From NCBI GenBank assembly GCA_013425425.1, contig JACCLJ010000053.1, positions 1-49,852 of the forward strand: DNA of 49,852 nt, read 5' to 3'. The translations under genes and the position numbers were made by a program. The DNA is from Microcaldota archaeon. Its GTDB lineage: Archaea > Micrarchaeota > Micrarchaeia > Anstonellales > Bilamarchaeaceae. The notes under the pieces were generated by a model. The model was not told the origin of the DNA. It searched no databases and saw only the letters and a list, made by a program, of their open reading frames with translations. Below are positions 8,639 through 15,378 of the stretch, piece after piece (the stretch's first letter is position 1; each line of letters opens with the position of its first letter).

Positions 8639-9456
8639 TGCCGGTACTGCTGTTCACCTCCAACAACATCGCGAGCAGGAACATCGCAAAAATGCTGATT
8701 GAGAAGCATGGCTTCATTGCGAAAGGCGAAAACAGGTGGGAGAAAAACGGTGTTGCGCTCATCAACACGCACGCACCCTCCGTTCTTGAGGTGCCGACCG
8801 GTTTCGATACGGACTATCTTCTCGTGCTCAGCTCGCACAAGAGCAAAAGCGGGGAGAAGATGCTCACTGCGCATTTTCCGGGCAACTGGAACGAAGCGAA
8901 ATACGGCGGCGATGCGAAAACCCTGAACGTCGCATGCGGCAGCAGGCTGAAAATCCTCGTCCAGGAGCTCGCTAGGGCAAACAAGACAGCATGGCCGGTC
9001 GTCATGGAGGCAGACCATCACGGCCCGACCTGCAGCGTTCCGATTATTTTCGTTGAGATAGGAAGCACGGAAGAGGAATGGAGCGATCCTGCCGCGGCGG
9101 AATCCGTGGCGGTTGCAGTGGCGGCCAGCCTGATGCGGAATGAAAAATACGAATCGGTGCTCGGCATCGGGGGAGGCCATTATGCGAAGGAATTCACGAA
9201 ACTAATCCTCGAGACCGATTGCGCAGTTGGCCACATTGCGCCCAAATACACGCTCGATGCACTCGATGAAGCCGTGTTCAGGCAGGCGATTGAGAAAAAT
9301 GTCGAGCCTGTGAAGAAGGTCTTCGTCCTTAAGGAGAGCACGAACCGGGCGCACAAAAGAAAGATAGAAGAATTCTGCAGGATGCTCGGCCTGGAATACG
9401 CTGAAATGCAGGATAATCCGAATGCAGGCAAATCTAATACTCGGGGAATTTCGTAA
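8638..9456 (+). CDS. dtdA: D-aminoacyl-tRNA deacylase DtdA
   Basis: 272-residue archaeal/plant-type D-aminoacyl-tRNA deacylase, a zinc hydrolase that removes D-amino acids from tRNAs. Family signatures are VLEVPTGFDTDYLLVLSSHK, AHFPGNWNEAKYGG, VVMEADHHGPTCSVPIIFVEIGS (metal-binding histidines) and LGIGGGHYAKEFTKL. The expected length is met. The start shares a base with the previous stop (TGATG), so this is the last gene of the overlapping run that starts with the secretion ATPase. The 3' end overlaps the convergent sua5 gene by 23 nt. Confidence 0.93.
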   Translation: MPVLLFTSNNIASRNIAKMLIEKHGFIAKGENRWEKNGVALINTHAPSVLEVPTGFDTDYLLVLSSHKSKSGEKMLTAHFPGNWNEAKYGGDAKTLNVACGSRLKILVQELARANKTAWPVVMEADHHGPTCSVPIIFVEIGSTEEEWSDPAAAESVAVAVAASLMRNEKYESVLGIGGGHYAKEFTKLILETDCAVGHIAPKYTLDALDEAVFRQAIEKNVEPVKKVFVLKESTNRAHKRKIEEFCRMLGLEYAEMQDNPNAGKSNTRGIS

Positions 9457-10045
9457 GGTCTATGACCCCGACTCCCTTCCGTATTATCTTCTTGTTAACC
9501 AGGTCGACTACATCCGATGATTTCCTGTATCTGGTGGGTCCGTTGTCCACCGCAATGTCGGCCGCCTCCACTATCCCATTCCCTATCTCTTCAAATGCCG
9601 TCGGGGGCAGCTCGCCTGTCTTGTTAGCGCTCGTGCTCACTATCGGTTTAGCAACCTCCTCGCTCAGCCTGTTGCAGAAGTCCGATTCGGGAATCCTTAC
9701 GCCGAGCGTGCCATCGGAGCTCACCGGAAGCGGCTTATTCAGTTTCAGGATGAACGTATGCGGCCCGGGCAGGTATCTTTTCAGTATCATCTCCTCCCAC
9801 AGCCCTATCTCGCAGTATTCCTCTATCATGTTCATATCCGCCATCATGACCGAGAGCGGCTTATCGCTGCCCAGCCCCTTTATTTTCCTTACCCTATCCA
9901 CGGTTTCCTGCCTTGTCGCATCCCCTCCTATGCCGTAAACGGTATCAGTAGGATAGATGAGAACCTTGCCGCTGAGCACGGCATCCTTCGCACGATAAAG
10001 CGCGCGGTCGATGTCGCCGCCCGCATATCTTATTATCTCGGCCAT
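9434..10045 (-). CDS. sua5: Threonylcarbamoyl-AMP synthase Sua5/YrdC
   Basis: 203-residue YrdC-domain protein that makes threonylcarbamoyl-AMP from threonine, bicarbonate and ATP for the t6A37 modification of ANN-decoding tRNAs. Seen are the strand and loop VLIYPTDTVYGIGGDA, the Lys-containing KIKGLGSDKPLSVMMADM, PGPHTFILK and IVSTSANKTGELPP. There is no C-terminal Sua5 domain, so it is the short YrdC/TsaC form. The ATG abuts the stop of lysK with no gap, so both are on one transcript. Confidence 0.93.
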   Translation of the reverse strand: MAEIIRYAGGDIDRALYRAKDAVLSGKVLIYPTDTVYGIGGDATRQETVDRVRKIKGLGSDKPLSVMMADMNMIEEYCEIGLWEEMILKRYLPGPHTFILKLNKPLPVSSDGTLGVRIPESDFCNRLSEEVAKPIVSTSANKTGELPPTAFEEIGNGIVEAADIAVDNGPTRYRKSSDVVDLVNKKIIRKGVGVIDLTKFPEY

Positions 10046-11560
10046 CTAGACCCCTGCCGCTTCCTTGACTTTCTTCACTCCAAGCGCGTAGATCATCTTT
10101 CCGAGGCGCGGCCCCGCGTCCTTTCCTATCAGCCATCCGTAAATCTCCCTGAAAACCTCTTTAGCTTCGATGCCCTTCTCCTGCGCCACTGCGAATACCG
10201 CGTTGTGTATCGCTTCGGCATCCATGCCCGGCTCCAGCTTTGAAAGGAAATGTTTGACCAACCCGCCCGCCTTTTCCTTCATGCTTATCTCGAACATGTA
10301 CCGGTCAGGCACGAGCCCCCTCTCCATCCAGACGGACAGATACGGCTTGAGGAATCCGACTCCCCCGGCATCCCCTGAAAGCTCTCCGGCTTTTTTCCAG
10401 TCATGATATATATTGTAATAAAGGATGGCGTCGGCTATATCCGCTTTCCAAATTTTCTTCACTTCGCAAAGCTCGAATGCGATGAGCTTCTTGCGGTCCG
10501 CCCTGTTCGACACATCCTGCGTCTCGCGCATCTGCGAAACCCGCCTGAACTCATCGAGAAGCGGGAAAAGCGTTTCCTTGTCCATCACCAGTTCCTTGTC
10601 CTCCTGCACGTCCGGCCTGAACAGGACGTACTTTATGAGTTCCGGGGGCGCGAGCGTAAGCAGTTCGTTCACAGTATGGCCTATCCCCTTGCTCTTGCTG
10701 TATTTCTTGCCCTTGTATTTCAGGAGACCGAACTTGTAGAGATAGGGCGGCTCCTCGTTGTAGATTTTCCTGTGGATTGCGCAGACCGTGCTGAGCGTTC
10801 CGCCGGGCGAATGGTGGTCCACGCTTCCGCCCTCCACCACCACGTTCAGGAATTTCTGGCGGGTGGGCCAGTCGAGCCTGAAAAGCAGTTTGTAATGATG
10901 ATTCTCAATCCTGTCCTCTCCGGCGTGGCTGCATTTGCTGCATTTGTATTTATACCAGCCATCCTTGTATTCGAGCACGACATTCTTGTCTATATTTTTG
11001 CATTTTTCGCAGAGCGGGAGGAGCGGAAACCAGTCCGCCGGCATTGTTTCCCGCATCGAGCTTTCCTGGACGACCTTCTTCACCTCGTCCTTCCGTTCAC
11101 AGAGAATCCGCGCATACTTGTCGTACTTGCCTTTTGAATAAAGTTCGCTCGCCCTCACAAATTCCGGCTTTACTCCGAATGTCTTCATTATCTCAAGCGT
11201 CTCGGCGATGAAATGCTCCGCAAAGCTCTTGTGGCAGCCCTTCGGGTCGCGGGCGTATGCAAGCGGCATCCCCATGTCCTCCTTGATGGTCGCTTCATGT
11301 TCTTTCAGCGGCTCGGGTACGGAATCGAGCGCATCGAAATCGTCCGATATGAAAACGTAACTGGCCTTGCCATGCCTTTTCAGCTGCTCGCTTATGGCAT
11401 GCGCATAAAGGAATTCGCATAAAGTTCCGGGATGGACGGGTCCGCTGGGCGTTATGCCCGCGGCCACAACGAAAGGCGGCTTCCGCTCCCCAGCGACGTT
11501 TTTTGCTATGATTTCGGACCAGTGCATGTTCTTTATTTCTTCCTTTTCGCTCTCATCCAT
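10046..11560 (-). CDS. lysK: Lysyl-tRNA synthetase, class I
   Basis: 504-residue class I LysRS, the form found in most euryarchaea and some bacteria instead of the class II enzyme. The HIGH-type motif is in AAGITPSGPVHPGTLCEF and the KMSKS-type motif is KYSKSKGIGHTV. A zinc-finger-like CEKCKNIDKN...YKCSKC insertion is visible near residue 190. The C-terminal alpha-helical anticodon region follows. Met1 at 11560 gives MDESEKEE; a second Met at residue 12 (MHWSEII) is also close to the family N-terminus, so the start is not certain. The gene is transcribed divergently from the DUF4870 gene with a 65-nt AT-rich spacer. Confidence 0.95.
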   Translation of the reverse strand: MDESEKEEIKNMHWSEIIAKNVAGERKPPFVVAAGITPSGPVHPGTLCEFLYAHAISEQLKRHGKASYVFISDDFDALDSVPEPLKEHEATIKEDMGMPLAYARDPKGCHKSFAEHFIAETLEIMKTFGVKPEFVRASELYSKGKYDKYARILCERKDEVKKVVQESSMRETMPADWFPLLPLCEKCKNIDKNVVLEYKDGWYKYKCSKCSHAGEDRIENHHYKLLFRLDWPTRQKFLNVVVEGGSVDHHSPGGTLSTVCAIHRKIYNEEPPYLYKFGLLKYKGKKYSKSKGIGHTVNELLTLAPPELIKYVLFRPDVQEDKELVMDKETLFPLLDEFRRVSQMRETQDVSNRADRKKLIAFELCEVKKIWKADIADAILYYNIYHDWKKAGELSGDAGGVGFLKPYLSVWMERGLVPDRYMFEISMKEKAGGLVKHFLSKLEPGMDAEAIHNAVFAVAQEKGIEAKEVFREIYGWLIGKDAGPRLGKMIYALGVKKVKEAAGV

Positions 11561-11625
11561 GCCCGAATTAGCATAGGTACATTTTTAAAAAGGTTAATGA
11601 AGAAGAGGAATAAGAGGTTGATATT

Positions 11626-11952
11626 ATGGCAGAAGAAAAAAAGGTTCCAAAGGCAGAAGCGGCAGGCGAAACAGACCCGAAACTGCTGGCGCTTCTCGCG
11701 TACATTTTCTCATGGCTCGGGGGCTTGGTCGTATTCCTGATTTCGAAAGACAAATTCGCCAGGTTCCATGCGATGCAGTCTCTCATTCTCGGGGCGATTA
11801 CCCTGGTCTTGATGTTCATACCTATCTTGGGATGGATCATAGCCCCGTTTGTCTGGCTATATGGCATTTACGTAGGGATTGTCTATGCCTACAAAGGCCA
11901 TATGTACAAGATTCCGTACATAGGCGAATACGCCGAGAAATACGCAGGCTGA
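11626..11952 (+). CDS. DUF4870/Tic20-like small membrane protein
   Basis: 108-residue membrane protein of the COG3296/DUF4870 type. A charged Lys/Glu-rich N-terminal tail is followed by LLALLAYIFSWLGGLVVFLI, a conserved turn KDKFARFHAMQSL, a second hydrophobic stretch, and a third ending in GIYVGIVYAYKG. Family function is unknown. TTTTTAAAAAGG at 11581-11592 is a plausible promoter for this divergent gene. It is followed by a tiny lysine-rich reading frame with its own ribosome-binding site. Confidence 0.8.
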   Translation: MAEEKKVPKAEAAGETDPKLLALLAYIFSWLGGLVVFLISKDKFARFHAMQSLILGAITLVLMFIPILGWIIAPFVWLYGIYVGIVYAYKGHMYKIPYIGEYAEKYAG

Positions 11953-11969
11953 TGCTCAGGTGATTAAAC

Positions 11970-12047
11970 ATGGCAAAAAAGAAAAAAGCAACAAAAAAGA
12001 AGGCAAAGAAAACGACACCGGGAAAAGGATGCTGCTGCTGCCGCTAG
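11970..12047 (+). CDS. 25-residue lysine-rich miniprotein with Cys4 tail
   Basis: A complete 25-codon frame begins MAKKKKATKKKAKK and ends GKGCCCCR before TAG. It has an AGGTGA ribosome-binding site at 11958-11963, six nt before the ATG and directly after the stop of the DUF4870 gene, so translation looks intended. Eleven of 25 residues are Lys and four consecutive Cys sit next to the end. I know no family. The basic body could bind nucleic acid or lipid headgroups and the Cys run could bind metal or be lipidated; these are guesses. Confidence 0.5.
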   Translation: MAKKKKATKKKAKKTTPGKGCCCCR

Positions 12048-12071
12048 CGCCGCATTACTTTTCTTTTTTTT
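12040..12071 (+). terminator. Probable intrinsic terminator
   Basis: The perfect palindrome CGCTAGCG, overlapping the stop of the 25-residue frame, is followed by a T-rich run at 12059-12071. Archaeal termination needs mainly the T tract, so it probably ends the DUF4870/miniprotein transcript. It lies just before the next ATG (12085), so some read-through is possible. Confidence 0.4.
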
Positions 12072-12084
12072 GATTTGATTCCCC

Positions 12085-12567
12085 ATGGCTGTCATTTCGG
12101 ATGATGCAAAGAAACAGCTCAGGAAACCCCTGGGAAAGGTTTACCCGGATGCCTCTTTTTTGAAAAATATGCGCAAAAGGATAATTTCGGTGGGCGACGA
12201 ATCCACGGCCAATGTCCTGAGGCTCGGGATAGTGCCGCATCTCGCGGTTTTCGATTTCAGGGTGATGCGGAAAAAAATCAGCGCGGCCAAAAAGCGCATG
12301 CTGCTCTCTTCATTCACAAGCGTCAGAAAATACCGCAACCGGAAGGGCACGCTTTCGGGCCGCATCCTTCGTGACGCAAAGCGCCTCCTGCGCGAGGGCG
12401 GGGCTGTGCTGATAGACGGGGAAGAGGACCTTACCGCGCTCGCGTTCATACTGGCCGGCGGAAAAAAGGACCTGGTGGTATACGGACAGCCGAAAACGGG
12501 CATGGTGGCCGTAAAGCCTGAAAAAGTGAAGAAAAAAATTAAGAAAATGCTGGGGCTTGCCCCTTAG
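12085..12567 (+). CDS. GTP-dependent dephospho-CoA kinase (DUF359)
   Basis: 160-residue protein of the DUF359 family, shown in Thermococcus to phosphorylate dephospho-CoA with GTP, the last step of archaeal coenzyme A synthesis. Features are LRKPLGKVYPD at the N-terminus, IISVGDESTANVLRLGIVPHLAVFDFRVMRK, LLREGGAVLIDGEEDLTAL and a C-terminal VYGQPKTGMVAVKP. Length fits. No ribosome-binding site is seen before the ATG. The stop overlaps the stop of a convergent small membrane protein gene by a few bases. Confidence 0.87.
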   Translation: MAVISDDAKKQLRKPLGKVYPDASFLKNMRKRIISVGDESTANVLRLGIVPHLAVFDFRVMRKKISAAKKRMLLSSFTSVRKYRNRKGTLSGRILRDAKRLLREGGAVLIDGEEDLTALAFILAGGKKDLVVYGQPKTGMVAVKPEKVKKKIKKMLGLAP

Positions 12568-12743
12568 CCGCCGGAGCCTTTCGTCATAAAATATAACGAG
12601 GTGCCTGCCGATAATGTGAGCACCACGCCCAGTATTATCATCATGTCCTGCCCAAGCGGAACCAGTGTATTCACGAGGTAGATGACGCCTATCGCTATTG
12701 CTAAGCCGCCTATAATCGCAAAAACCTTCTGGAGACCGCCCAT
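12564..12743 (-). CDS. 59-residue two-helix membrane protein
   Basis: A 59-codon frame starts MGGLQKVFAIIGG and ends KGSGG. It holds two hydrophobic segments (residues ~7-29 and ~33-53) with a short polar turn around PLGQD. It begins 12 nt after the stop of the PRC-barrel gene on the same strand, so the two form a unit. Frame, composition and position support a real gene; no family is recognised. Its last codons overlap the stop of the dephospho-CoA kinase gene. Confidence 0.6.
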   Translation of the reverse strand: MGGLQKVFAIIGGLAIAIGVIYLVNTLVPLGQDMMIILGVVLTLSAGTSLYFMTKGSGG

Positions 12744-12755
12744 CTGCTATCCCTG

Positions 12756-13013
12756 CTAGCTTTCAATGGGTATCGTGGTCGGTCCCTTCATGACAACGAT
12801 GACATCCTCTACAGATTTCACGTTCTTGTACATTATGCTCTTTTCCCTGAGCGCCTTCTTGATCTCCTCTTTTCCGCCAGGCATCGGCTCGGTGAGTATC
12901 CTCAGCACTTCGCCCGTTTCAAAGTCAAGGATGAAGTCCTGCACGTTTCCGAGAAATTTCCCCGTATCGGTGAAAATCTCCATTCCGTATAGTTTTGACA
13001 GCTTGGTCGCCAT
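12756..13013 (-). CDS. PRC-barrel domain protein
   Basis: 85-residue single PRC-barrel: SKLYGMEIFTDTGKFLGNVQDF, DFETGEVLRIL, then the second strand pair ending VKSVEDVIVVMKG. Archaea carry several such proteins, thought to be RNA- or division-associated (CdpB-like), but function is unproven for most. Two starts compete. The ATG at 13034 lies too close to a TATA box (TTTATAAT, complement of ~13042-13049). The ATG at 13013 has AAGGTG seven nt upstream and falls downstream of the expected transcription start, so I prefer it. The 59-residue membrane protein follows directly. Confidence 0.8.
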   Translation of the reverse strand: MATKLSKLYGMEIFTDTGKFLGNVQDFILDFETGEVLRILTEPMPGGKEEIKKALREKSIMYKNVKSVEDVIVVMKGPTTIPIES

Positions 13014-13059
13014 ATTAAACACCTTGAAACCCATTCTCCAATTTTAATTATAAATCTTT

Positions 13060-14319
13060 CTATGTCCCTTCCTGCCAGCTGTGGAGGTATCTGTCCTGCT
13101 CCTTCGTGAGCGCATCCTTCTTCACTCCCATTACTTCAAGCTGTAATTCCGCTATCTCATTGTCCAGCTCTTTGGGAAGTGTAATGACATTCGCACCCAA
13201 CTTTCCCTTATTCTTCACAAGGTATTCGCATGCAAGCGTCTGGCCTGCAAAAGAAGTCGCCATGACTTCGGACGGATGCCCCTCCGCAGCGCCCAGGTTC
13301 ACAAGCCGCCCTTCCGCAGCGAGGTAAACCTTCTTCCCGTCAACGTCGTATTCATCCAAGAACGGCCTTATCCTCCTCTTTTTCCATTTCTTGTTCATGC
13401 CGCCTACGTCGACTTCGTTGTCGAAATGTCCCGCATTCGCAAGAAGCGCGCCGCTCTTCATCGCCTTTACGTGCTCGGTTGTCAGCACGTGCTTGTCTCC
13501 GGTGACTGTAAGGAATATATCGCCAATCTTCACGGCATCCGCAACAGGCATAACCCGGTAGCCGTCAAGCACCGCCTGCATCGCCCTGAATGCGTCCACT
13601 TCCGTGACAACTACGTTCGCGCCCATCCCCTTCGCGCGCATCGCAACGCCCTTCCCGCAATCGCCATACCCGCAGACGACAAAAACAGTTCCCGCAATAA
13701 GGATGTTGCTCGCCCTGAGCAGCCCGTCAATCGCGGATTGCCCTGTCCCGTAATAATTGTCAAGCATGTGCTTCGTCTTATTGTCGTTCACCGCGATAAC
13801 CGGATATTTCAGCGCATTGTCCTTTGCCATCGCATGCAGCCTGATGATCCCAGTGGTCGTTTCCTCGCACCCGCCGATTATTCTCGGCAACAGGTCCTTG
13901 TGCTTCGTATGAATCGCAGTCACGAGGTCGCATCCGTCGTCTATGGTTATGTCCGGATTGTGCGCTATCACCGCTTCTATATACTTGTAATAATCATCCG
14001 TGCCCTCGCCCTTATAGCCGTAAACGGCAAACCCTTCTTTCGCAAGCGCTGCAGCCACGTCATCCTGCGTGCTGAGCGGATTGCAGCTCGCCACCGCCAC
14101 TTTCGCACCACCTGCAGCAAGCGTTTTCACAAGCACTGCGGTTTCCTTGGTTATGTGCAGCGCAAGCCCGATGGTCAGCCCCTTGAAAGGCTTCTCCCTG
14201 GCCACTCTCGCCTTTATCTTCGCCATGAGCGGCATGTGCGCTTCTGCGAACTCGATATTAAGCTTCCCCTGCTCTGCGAGCGATAAATCTTTGACTTCGT
14301 AATTCTCCGTCTTATCCAT
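13060..14319 (-). CDS. ahcY: S-adenosylhomocysteine hydrolase (or S-inosylhomocysteine hydrolase)
   Basis: 419-residue NAD-dependent hydrolase that clears the S-adenosylhomocysteine left by methyltransferases. Visible are LALHITKETAVLV, SCNPLSTQDDVAAAL, GGCEETTTGIIRL, the catalytic Lys/Asp region YPVIAVNDNKTKHMLDN and the NAD-binding loop VVCGYGDCGKGVA. The C-terminal LAAEGRLVNLGAAEGHPSEVM is diagnostic. The length is typical for archaea, where some members prefer S-inosylhomocysteine; sequence alone cannot decide. The ATG at 14319 is chosen for the AGGTGAGG ribosome-binding site at 14323-14330; an upstream in-frame GTG overlaps that site. Confidence 0.95.
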   Translation of the reverse strand: MDKTENYEVKDLSLAEQGKLNIEFAEAHMPLMAKIKARVAREKPFKGLTIGLALHITKETAVLVKTLAAGGAKVAVASCNPLSTQDDVAAALAKEGFAVYGYKGEGTDDYYKYIEAVIAHNPDITIDDGCDLVTAIHTKHKDLLPRIIGGCEETTTGIIRLHAMAKDNALKYPVIAVNDNKTKHMLDNYYGTGQSAIDGLLRASNILIAGTVFVVCGYGDCGKGVAMRAKGMGANVVVTEVDAFRAMQAVLDGYRVMPVADAVKIGDIFLTVTGDKHVLTTEHVKAMKSGALLANAGHFDNEVDVGGMNKKWKKRRIRPFLDEYDVDGKKVYLAAEGRLVNLGAAEGHPSEVMATSFAGQTLACEYLVKNKGKLGANVITLPKELDNEIAELQLEVMGVKKDALTKEQDRYLHSWQEGT

Positions 14320-14388
14320 TAGCCTCACCTGGCATAAATTAGGGATTAATCTTTATTAAGTTTGGGTGCAGGCAACGCAGAAAAACAA

Positions 14389-15189
14389 TTAATCGTATCT
14401 TCCTTTCAGCACGTCGAGTATTACGTTTGCAGTAGTAACCGGCCTGTCCAGCGTCACAGTATGGTTTTTCGCACCCCTCATCTGGAAGACATTCGCGAGG
14501 TTCTCTTCCTTCAGCCTCTCTGCATCCAGGGTGGTGCAGAAGCAGTACATTTTTTCCCCGTGCAGAGCATAAAGCGACTTGTAATCTATCCGCCTCATCA
14601 GGCCGAGCCAGTCCTCCATCGCCTTGGACATGAATCCCGGTCCAGCCTGCACGGTCAGCTTTACGATGGCCTCGCGCGCCTCCATCACCGCATCCAAATC
14701 CGGATAGCCGGTTTTTCTTAACTCCCTCTTCGCGTTCCTTACGCTGAAGCCGCTCTGCGAGTCCAGGAATTTCCGGGCAACCAGCTCCATCGCAAGGCTT
14801 CGGAACAATGTGCATTCAACCTGCTTCAATATCTCTATCATGGCGGTGTGCGGTCCCATGTGCTCATCGCACTGCCCGGTATGCAATGAGCAGTTGAAGA
14901 ATATCATCCTGTTTATGTGTTTGGCCAGCTTCGGGTATTCCTGCAGCGCCATCAGCATTATCTCGCCGGGGTTTCCGTTTAGCACGACGCTGGCGTTATC
15001 CATCCCCTGCAGCTCATGTGCCAGTGTTTTAACGTACGGCATCAGCAGGTTCCCACGGTATCTCCTGAAGTCAACTTCAGGCTCGCCCATTATGCGTGCC
15101 CTGCAGCCCAGTTCTTCAAGCAGCTTCTTCACGATTCCGAAAAACAGTTTCGCGGTATTAGGAGCAATCGGCGAGGAAACGTAAAGCAC
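14389..15189 (-). CDS. Alpha/beta-hydrolase-fold-like protein lacking the nucleophile
   Basis: 266 residues, not assigned with certainty. The outline resembles an alpha/beta hydrolase: an opening VLYVSSPIAPNTAKL where the first strands lie, ASVVLNGNPGEIMLMALQEYP at the nucleophile elbow, and near the end YALHGEKMYCF and KNHTVTLDRP where the Asp and His loops should be. The elbow GxSxG reads NGNPG, so Ser is replaced by Asn, and the Asp position reads Met. If the fold call is right the protein is not a normal hydrolase. The only start in frame is the GTG at 15189, with no strong ribosome-binding site. Transcribed divergently from the caspase-like gene. Confidence 0.6.
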   Translation of the reverse strand: MLYVSSPIAPNTAKLFFGIVKKLLEELGCRARIMGEPEVDFRRYRGNLLMPYVKTLAHELQGMDNASVVLNGNPGEIMLMALQEYPKLAKHINRMIFFNCSLHTGQCDEHMGPHTAMIEILKQVECTLFRSLAMELVARKFLDSQSGFSVRNAKRELRKTGYPDLDAVMEAREAIVKLTVQAGPGFMSKAMEDWLGLMRRIDYKSLYALHGEKMYCFCTTLDAERLKEENLANVFQMRGAKNHTVTLDRPVTTANVILDVLKGRYD

Positions 15190-15317
15190 AGGTCCTTCTG
15201 TAAGGGGTTTACGTTTCCCTCTCCATCCGCACGCGGTGTTTCCCTGCCTGTATGTTTTCGAAACCTCGCGTTCTGTCCACTCCTTCCCTTTCGTATTCCC
15301 ACCCCTGATGGATAATC

Positions 15318-15349
15318 TGTGTTAAACATTAGATGAAAATGTTTAAAAA
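15318..15349 (+). promoter_or_regulatory. Conserved promoter element, copy 1
   Basis: Thirty-two bases made of TGTG, 2 variable, AAAC, 2 variable and TAGATGAAAATGTTTAAAAA. The last part looks like a BRE (GAAAA) plus TATA box (TTTAAAAA), 30 nt before the ATG at 15379. The upstream TGTG-AAAC part exceeds what a basal promoter needs and suggests a bound regulator. A second copy at 17857-17888 matches at 28 of 32 positions. Confidence 0.65.
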
Positions 15350-15378
15350 ACGTCTGATACAAAGGTTAAACCGATATT

